Origin: UBA1738 sp045538755
Lineage (GTDB): Bacteria > Bacillota > Clostridia > UBA1381
Direction: 5' to 3'
DNA length: 64,000 nucleotides
Assembly (NCBI GenBank): GCA_045538755.1
Contig: JAZQEC010000005.1
Location: forward strand, 186,001 to 250,000
Shown here one piece after another: positions 58,931-64,000 of the stretch. Each line of letters opens with the position of its first letter. The stretch's first letter is position 1. The translations under genes were made by a program, and so were the position numbers. Under the pieces are notes generated by a model. The model saw nothing but the letters and a program-made list of their open reading frames with translations, did no database searches and was not told the DNA's origin.

Positions 58931-59998
58931 ATGGCAACAACAGCAAAGAAGAACGAACTCACCCCGACCCAGGGCGCCGAGCTGGCACCCCAGAAGACGG
59001 AGCAACTCGCAACCAGCGAGAAATTCACGAACAAGGTTCTGATGGAATTCGGAGGCAGCGTCGCCGGCGCGATGCAGGTCACCGACTACCAGAGAACGCT
59101 CATCCAGGGATACTTCATTGTAATCGACCGCGCCCTCAAGGCAGCCGAAGAAGAACGTATCCGCAAGAATGAGAACAACAAGAACCACGACTACGACAAC
59201 CCCCTGCCGATCAACTGGAACACGGTCAACCTGAACGACCTCGCCCTCGACCTGGTACACTATGCGAGAATGGGATTGGACATGACGCAGGACAATATGC
59301 TCTTCCCGATCCCTTACAAGAACAACAAGCGCAACATTTACGACGTCACCCTCATGGAAGGCTACAACGGCATCCGATACATCGCAGAGAAATACGCGGT
59401 CGAGGTTCCGACGGCGGTCACCATTGAGGTAGTATACAGCACCGATAACTTCCGCCCCATCAAGAAGGGCAAAGACAACCGCGTAGAAAACTACGAATTC
59501 GAGATCACGAACGCCTTCGACAGAGGCACGATCGTCGGCGGCTTTGCTTATCTGGAATTCACGGATCCCACCAAGAACGAGCTCATCATCATGTCAATGA
59601 AGGACATCGAGAAGCGCAAGCCGAAATACGCCAGCGCGAACTTCTGGGGCGGCAAGCAGAAGGTATGGGAGAACGGCAAGCAGGTCGAAGTCGAGACCGA
59701 AGGATGGGTCGACGAAATGGTACGCAAGACCATCATCCGCGAAGCCTTCAGCGCGAAGCACCTGCCGAGAGATCCCAAGAAAGTCGACGACAGCTACCAG
59801 TACATGAAGATGCGCGAGGCGAGATACGCCGAGATCGAAGCGCAGGCGGAAATCGCAGCCAACGCCAATGCGACGCTCATCGACACCACGCCGGCTCCTG
59901 CCGCCCTTCCTGAAGGAACCACGGTAGACACCAGCTCCGGGGAGGTAATCGAAGCCGGCACGGCAGCACCGGCAACCAGCGGCGGTCCTGACTTTTAA
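58931..59998 (+). CDS. recT: RecT single-strand annealing protein
   Basis: A 355-residue RecT (ALDLVHYARMGLDMTQDNML, MEGYNGIRYIAEKYAVEVPT, GGKQKVWENGKQVEVETEGW VDEMVRKTIIREAF). The C-terminal tail is Ala/Pro/Thr-rich. It anneals complementary strands in phage recombination; its usual exonuclease partner is not visible, but an MBL-fold gene overlaps its stop. Confidence 0.88.
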   Translation: MATTAKKNELTPTQGAELAPQKTEQLATSEKFTNKVLMEFGGSVAGAMQVTDYQRTLIQGYFIVIDRALKAAEEERIRKNENNKNHDYDNPLPINWNTVNLNDLALDLVHYARMGLDMTQDNMLFPIPYKNNKRNIYDVTLMEGYNGIRYIAEKYAVEVPTAVTIEVVYSTDNFRPIKKGKDNRVENYEFEITNAFDRGTIVGGFAYLEFTDPTKNELIIMSMKDIEKRKPKYASANFWGGKQKVWENGKQVEVETEGWVDEMVRKTIIREAFSAKHLPRDPKKVDDSYQYMKMREARYAEIEAQAEIAANANATLIDTTPAPAALPEGTTVDTSSGEVIEAGTAAPATSGGPDF

Positions 59999-60699
59999 TG
60001 GAGATAACAGTCATCGCGTCCGGCAGCACCGGCAACGCCTATCGAATCAGCGATGGGCAGACCGCCGTCCTGCTGGACGCGGGAATTCCGCTCAAGGCCA
60101 TTCAGAGGGCGCTCAACTTCCGGGTGCGTGACCTTTCAGGCTGCCTGATTACACACGCCCACGGAGACCACGTAAAAGCCGCAGGAGACCTCGCAAAGGC
60201 AGGGGTAAACATTTACACCAGCCAGGGCACGATCGACGCCTGCAGGCTTTCAGGACACCGAATAAAGGCGGTCAGAGCGCTCGAAGAATTCCAGGTCGGA
60301 ACGTTCGCGGTGCTACCGTTCGACGTGCAGCACGACGCGCCGGATCCCCTGGGATTTCTGATAACCTCAAGAACCACCGGCGAAAAGCTCCTATACTTCA
60401 CCGACACCTACTACATCAAGTACCGCTTCGAGGGACTGACCCACATCATGGGCGAGTGCAACTACGCGATGGACATCATCGAGCAGAGCGTCCGGAACGG
60501 ATACATACCACCGGAACTCGTACCCAGACTGGTCAAGAGCCACATGAGCCTGGAGCATTTCACCGACCTACTAAAAGCAAACGACCTACGACACGTCAAG
60601 CAAATATACCTGCTGCATTTGAGCAACAACAACAGCGACGCCGACCGCTTCAAAGAGGCGGTGCAGAAGCTGACCGGAACGGAGGTATATGTATGCTGA
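59998..60699 (+). CDS. MBL-fold metallohydrolase
   Basis: A 233-residue metallo-beta-lactamase-fold protein with H53-x-H55-x-D57-H58 (THAHGDH) and a second metal site (HDAPDPLGF, YFTDTYYIK). It resembles WalJ/YycJ-type nucleases. Its start is fused to the recT stop (TAATG), so the two are coupled and it may be the nuclease of the RecT pair. Confidence 0.8.
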   Translation: MEITVIASGSTGNAYRISDGQTAVLLDAGIPLKAIQRALNFRVRDLSGCLITHAHGDHVKAAGDLAKAGVNIYTSQGTIDACRLSGHRIKAVRALEEFQVGTFAVLPFDVQHDAPDPLGFLITSRTTGEKLLYFTDTYYIKYRFEGLTHIMGECNYAMDIIEQSVRNGYIPPELVPRLVKSHMSLEHFTDLLKANDLRHVKQIYLLHLSNNNSDADRFKEAVQKLTGTEVYVC

Positions 60700-60717
60700 A
60701 GAAAGGAGGAAGCGAAA

Positions 60718-61521
60718 ATGGCAAGAACCAGAAACATCAAGCCTGCCTTTTTTGACAACGACGTCCTCGGCGACCTCGAACCCCTGACCAGGCTTCTGTT
60801 CATCGGACTCTGGTGCATCGCCGACCGAGAAGGAAGACTGGAAGACCGGCCGCGAAAAATCAAAAAGGCGCTGCTCGGATACGACGACGTCACCGTGGAG
60901 AAAGCGAGCGGAATGCTGCAGCAGCTCGCAGACAGCGGCTTCATCATCCGATACCAGGCAAACGATGAAGACTACATTCAGATCGTCAACTTTACCAAGC
61001 ACCAAAACCCTCACATGAAGGAAAAAGAGAGCGAGATCCCACCGCCCCCTGGTTTTGAGGCAGTAACATCGACAAGGCACCGTGCAAGCACCAGACAAAC
61101 ACCGTGCAAAAACGAGGAAAACGACGACGAAACGCCCGACGGCGAAGCGCCGGCTGCAGAAGAAACGGAGCCGAGCCTTCAGGAGAAGAGGTTCGCAGAA
61201 TTCTGGGCAGCCTACCCGCTGAAGAAGGCAAAACAGACCGCGTGGAGAGCGTGGTCGAAAATCAAACCGACAGCCGAGCTCTTCGAGAAAATCATGGCAG
61301 CGATCGACACATCGAAGCGCAGCGAAGAATGGACGAAGGAGAACGGCAGATTTATACCGCACCCAGCGACATGGCTCAACGGCGGCCGCTGGGATGATGA
61401 GATGAGGGAGGTGACACCTGGTGGAAGCAATGAACAACCTACTGGCGGCGGCAATGTCCGCACCACTTTCAAGAGCCGAGAAGGCGGAAATGGAACCCCT
61501 GCAGGTTTCAAGTCAGAATGA
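60718..61521 (+). CDS. phage replication initiator, DnaD-like
   Basis: A 267-residue protein: an N-terminal winged helix (RTRNIKPAFFDNDVLGDLEP, FIGLWCIADREGRLEDRPRK), a low-complexity linker, and a C-terminal helical domain (RFAEFWAAYPLKKAKQTAWR). This is the layout of phage replisome organisers. It precedes and overlaps the loader gene by 101 bases. Confidence 0.78.
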   Translation: MARTRNIKPAFFDNDVLGDLEPLTRLLFIGLWCIADREGRLEDRPRKIKKALLGYDDVTVEKASGMLQQLADSGFIIRYQANDEDYIQIVNFTKHQNPHMKEKESEIPPPPGFEAVTSTRHRASTRQTPCKNEENDDETPDGEAPAAEETEPSLQEKRFAEFWAAYPLKKAKQTAWRAWSKIKPTAELFEKIMAAIDTSKRSEEWTKENGRFIPHPATWLNGGRWDDEMREVTPGGSNEQPTGGGNVRTTFKSREGGNGTPAGFKSE

Positions 61522-62467
61522 CGACGTAGAACCCGAAGAAAAGGACTACCAGATCCGAAGCGACGTGGCGATAGCTGAAGGCTGGACTATGCGAAAGGAA
61601 CCGCCAGAGCCGAAACAATGCCAATTTTGCGGCAAAACCCTCTACCATTTCGGAATGAAGGACTTCATGGGAAGGCGTGAGGTCTTCCTCTGGTTCGAGG
61701 AACCGGAACGCTGCACCTGCGAAGAAGCACAGAAATACTGGCAAGAGCAAGCTCGCCTCAAGGCGGAAGCTGAAGCAGCAAAGAAACGCCAGGAGGAAGC
61801 AGATAGGATCCAGCGCCGCATCGCAAAGCTGATAAAAGACAGCGGGATGCGCGGCCGCTTCACAAATCGAACCTTTGACAAATTCGAGGTCAACGACATC
61901 AACCGGAAAGCATACGAGAAGTGCAAACGATACGCCGACAGCTTCCCGATTATGCTCCCGACAAAAGATGATCGCGGAAACGTGACCCCTCCGAAGAAGG
62001 AGCGCAACGGCTTATTTATAACCGGCAGCTTCGGAACTGGAAAGACGCACCTCGCCTCGGCTATAGCAAACCAACTCATGCAGGGCGGCACCCCGGTCAT
62101 TTGCATGACAATGATAGACCTTCTGGCAAAGATCAAGAACAGCTTCGACACCGAGGAGCAAGCTACAGAAGCCGAGATCATGAAGCTGTACGAAGAGATC
62201 CCGCTTCTGATTATCGACGACATCGGAAGCGAGCAACCGACCGAGTGGGGATCCACCAGAATCTACGCAATAATCAACGCACGGTACGAGGCTTATATGC
62301 CGACGATCGTGACAACCAACTACACCGGCGACGAACTGATCCGCAGAATGACACCCACATACGGCGGCAAGCTCGGAGACACCAGGAACGCCGAAAAAAC
62401 CCTCGACCGCCTGCGCGAGATGTGCGCCGGAATGGAAATGTACTGGGAAAGCTGGAGGTCGAAGTAA
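61421..62467 (+). CDS. DnaC/IstB-like helicase loader
   Basis: A 348-residue AAA+ loader. Cys pairs C67/C70 and C98/C100 form a zinc motif before the ATPase domain; Walker A is GSFGTGKT at 202-209 and Walker B LLIIDDIG. GTG start after GGGAGGTG. The long overlap with the upstream gene is in a different frame. Confidence 0.85.
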   Translation: MEAMNNLLAAAMSAPLSRAEKAEMEPLQVSSQNDDVEPEEKDYQIRSDVAIAEGWTMRKEPPEPKQCQFCGKTLYHFGMKDFMGRREVFLWFEEPERCTCEEAQKYWQEQARLKAEAEAAKKRQEEADRIQRRIAKLIKDSGMRGRFTNRTFDKFEVNDINRKAYEKCKRYADSFPIMLPTKDDRGNVTPPKKERNGLFITGSFGTGKTHLASAIANQLMQGGTPVICMTMIDLLAKIKNSFDTEEQATEAEIMKLYEEIPLLIIDDIGSEQPTEWGSTRIYAIINARYEAYMPTIVTTNYTGDELIRRMTPTYGGKLGDTRNAEKTLDRLREMCAGMEMYWESWRSK

Positions 62468-62476
62468 GGAGGAAAC

Positions 62477-62731
62477 ATGAAGAACACGTTAAGCGACTTA
62501 AACAACTATCTTTTTGAAACGCTGGAGCGCCTCATGGACGACGACCTCACCGAAGAACAGATGCAGAAAGAGATAGTGAGAAGCCAGGCGGTCACCAGCG
62601 TGGCCGAAACCATGATCCACAACGGAGAGCTGGCGCTCAAAACTATGCAGCATCTGAACGAGTACGGATACGGCGGAATCGAAAGCGGCCACCGTGCGCC
62701 GATCCCGGCGATGCTGGAGGCGAAAAACTAA
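62477..62731 (+). CDS. hypothetical phage protein
   Basis: An 84-residue helical protein (LSDLNNYLFETLERLMDDDL, TSVAETMIHNGELALKTMQ). Good ribosome site (AAGGAGG). Unknown. Confidence 0.6.
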   Translation: MKNTLSDLNNYLFETLERLMDDDLTEEQMQKEIVRSQAVTSVAETMIHNGELALKTMQHLNEYGYGGIESGHRAPIPAMLEAKN

Positions 62732-63576
62732 TGGCACGACGATACCCGAAAGAAGTACACGACTTCATCAGAGAGAACGTCGAAGGTAGGACCACCAGAG
62801 ACCTCACGGCCCTGGTAAATGAAGCCTTCAACGTCGGCATGACCGAGGCCCAGATGAAATCATACAAGCAAAACCATAAGCTGAAGAGCGGCACCCCTGG
62901 CGGCCTTCCGAAAGGACACTACTCCGATACGTTCCCGGAGCCGGTGGCAAAGTACATACAGAAACACCACAAAGGCGTCGGAAACAAAGAAATGGCCGAA
63001 AGGCTCAACCGCAAATTCGGTACATCATACACCACGAAGCAGCTGAACGCTTACTACAAAAACCACGGTCTCAACTCCGGACTGACCGGGAGATTTGAAA
63101 AAGGGCACGTGCCAGCAAACAAAGGGACGCACCCTCCCACTACCGGCAGAATGGCAGAGACGCAATTCAAGAAGGGTAACCTTCCGCACAACACAAAGCC
63201 GGTAGGATACGAGAGAATCAGCAGGGACGGCTACATCGAAGTCAAAATCAAAATGAGACCGAGTCGCCCGGACTGCAACGATAATTTCAAAGCGAAGCAC
63301 ATCCTGGTATGGGAAGCAGCAAACGGCCCGGTACCCGAAGGGCACGTCTTGATCTTCAAAGACGGCAACAAAATGAACGTCGCCCTTGAGAATCTCGCCC
63401 TTGTGACCAAAGCCGAGCACCTGGAGCTGACGCGCTCCGGATTGAGGAGTACAGATCCAGACATCACCGAAACCGGAAGGCTTATAGCCAGGATAAAATG
63501 TACCAGCAGAAAAAAACAGAAAAAGCTCAAGCAAGGAGGACAAAACAATGGCAAAGAAGAACTGCCGCATGACTGA
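62731..63576 (+). CDS. HNH endonuclease with duplicated N-terminal domain
   Basis: A 281-residue protein. Two related segments (residues about 4-60 and 68-130) look like repeated DNA-binding units: LVNEAFNVGMTEAQMKSYKQ with LNRKFGTSYTTKQLNAYYKN, each ending near KGH. A C-terminal HNH domain follows (HILVWEAANGPVPEGHVLIF, NVALENLALVTKAEH). It could act in packaging or homing. It starts inside the previous stop. Confidence 0.75.
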   Translation: MARRYPKEVHDFIRENVEGRTTRDLTALVNEAFNVGMTEAQMKSYKQNHKLKSGTPGGLPKGHYSDTFPEPVAKYIQKHHKGVGNKEMAERLNRKFGTSYTTKQLNAYYKNHGLNSGLTGRFEKGHVPANKGTHPPTTGRMAETQFKKGNLPHNTKPVGYERISRDGYIEVKIKMRPSRPDCNDNFKAKHILVWEAANGPVPEGHVLIFKDGNKMNVALENLALVTKAEHLELTRSGLRSTDPDITETGRLIARIKCTSRKKQKKLKQGGQNNGKEELPHD

Positions 63577-63865
63577 CGAAGAGAGAGCCATGCACGACCG
63601 CGCGGTCAGAATTCGCAAAATGACCGACCAGCAGATCTGCGAATTCGTAGACCGGCAGCACAGCGTCGGAATCGACGAAGGCATCAGACTGGCGCAGGAG
63701 AGCGCCGAGAAGACCAGAGACGACGCCGCGCTCATCAATAAATTCATCGACTACCTCGAAAACAAAAAGGGATCCGGCAACGGCATCGGCGGCGGTACCG
63801 TCTACCGTCTCCGCAAGGAGGTAGCCAACGCCGTAGCGGACGGAATCATCGGAGGCACAGCATGA
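63548..63865 (+). CDS. hypothetical phage protein
   Basis: A 105-residue helical protein (EERAMHDRAVRIRKMTDQQI, RLAQESAEKTRDDAALINKF). ATG follows AAGGAGG. It overlaps HNH by 29 bases. Confidence 0.55.
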   Translation: MAKKNCRMTDEERAMHDRAVRIRKMTDQQICEFVDRQHSVGIDEGIRLAQESAEKTRDDAALINKFIDYLENKKGSGNGIGGGTVYRLRKEVANAVADGIIGGTA

Positions 63866-64000
63866 GCGTCCGAATATACGTAAAAGACAACACAGACGGC
63901 AAGGTTCACGAATACGGTACCAACCCGCACGACTCCCTGGTGCTGCAGGAGGATGGAAGCCTCCACTATGAGAACCTCCAGAACTGCACCGGCACCAAGT
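63862..64000 (+). CDS. truncated phage gene at the window edge
   Basis: A reading frame beginning MSVRIYVKDNTDGKVHEYGT runs off the right end. Its ATG overlaps the previous stop (ATGA). Too short to classify. Confidence 0.55.
   Translation, partial: MSVRIYVKDNTDGKVHEYGTNPHDSLVLQEDGSLHYENLQNCTGTK

Noticed and set aside
1..64000. CRISPR arrays, tRNA or rRNA genes, insertion sequences
   Set aside because: No regularly spaced repeats, cloverleaf-like CCA-ending sequences, rRNA stretches or transposase genes were found on reading; a tRNA scan would be the decisive test.

Overview
The window looks like a low-to-mid G+C Firmicute of the class Clostridia. Supporting features are the complete S10-spc-alpha ribosomal block with zinc-type S14 and L36, a KOW protein between map and infA, the nadK-argR-recN cluster, strong AGGAGG ribosome sites and TTGACA/TATAAT promoters with 17-base spacers. 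Family and genus cannot be fixed from the sequence alone. Roughly 40 kb of host backbone lies between two different integrated elements, one at each end of the window.

Region 1 (1-12.1 kb) is an A+T-rich prophage or phage-like element whose left end is outside the window. Its tyrosine integrase (10990-12039) points at the 3' end of rpsI. Next comes a divergent repressor/Cro-type switch (10025-10842) with palindromic operators. A leftward operon follows: a primase-helicase, an iteron and A+T-rich region that could be its replication origin, small proteins, a full sigma-70-like factor, an ArpU/DUF1492-like protein and a 1070-residue tape measure protein. No head or packaging genes lie between the early genes and the tape measure.

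Region 2 (12.2-46.4 kb) is host backbone. rplM-rpsI stand apart from the main ribosomal cluster, behind a likely L13 leader. Then come a HAD phosphatase, nadK-argR-recN-rseC-like, metK (reverse) and a malic enzyme. The S10-spc-alpha cluster (20.5-36.8 kb) starts with a structured 5' leader of about 320 bases and has a second structured region between rpmJ and rpsM. After it are a WecG/TagA glycosyltransferase and a GyrA/GyrB-type topoisomerase pair (reverse strand), then a YkgJ-like protein, a VanW-family surface protein and topB.

Region 3 (46.4-52.3 kb) alternates accessory and core genes: XRE/SLOG pair, lysS, a thymidylate-kinase-like fusion with a two-transmembrane PLD-like protein, then guaA. 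The kinase/membrane pair is the best candidate here for an uncharacterised conflict or signalling module. guaA encodes only the synthetase half of GMP synthase; no glutaminase domain is present.

Region 4 (52.3-64 kb, running off the right end) is a visibly G+C-rich prophage inserted just after the guaA terminator. It has an integrase, a zinc-ribbon membrane protein, a CI/Cro switch with an array of CTCG..CGAG operators, and an early operon. That operon encodes an excisionase-like protein, a SleB-like hydrolase, a Rad50/SbcC-like ATPase, ASCH, RecT, an MBL-fold protein, a replication initiator, a DnaC-like loader and an HNH nuclease. Its base composition differs sharply from both the host and element 1, so the two elements have separate origins.
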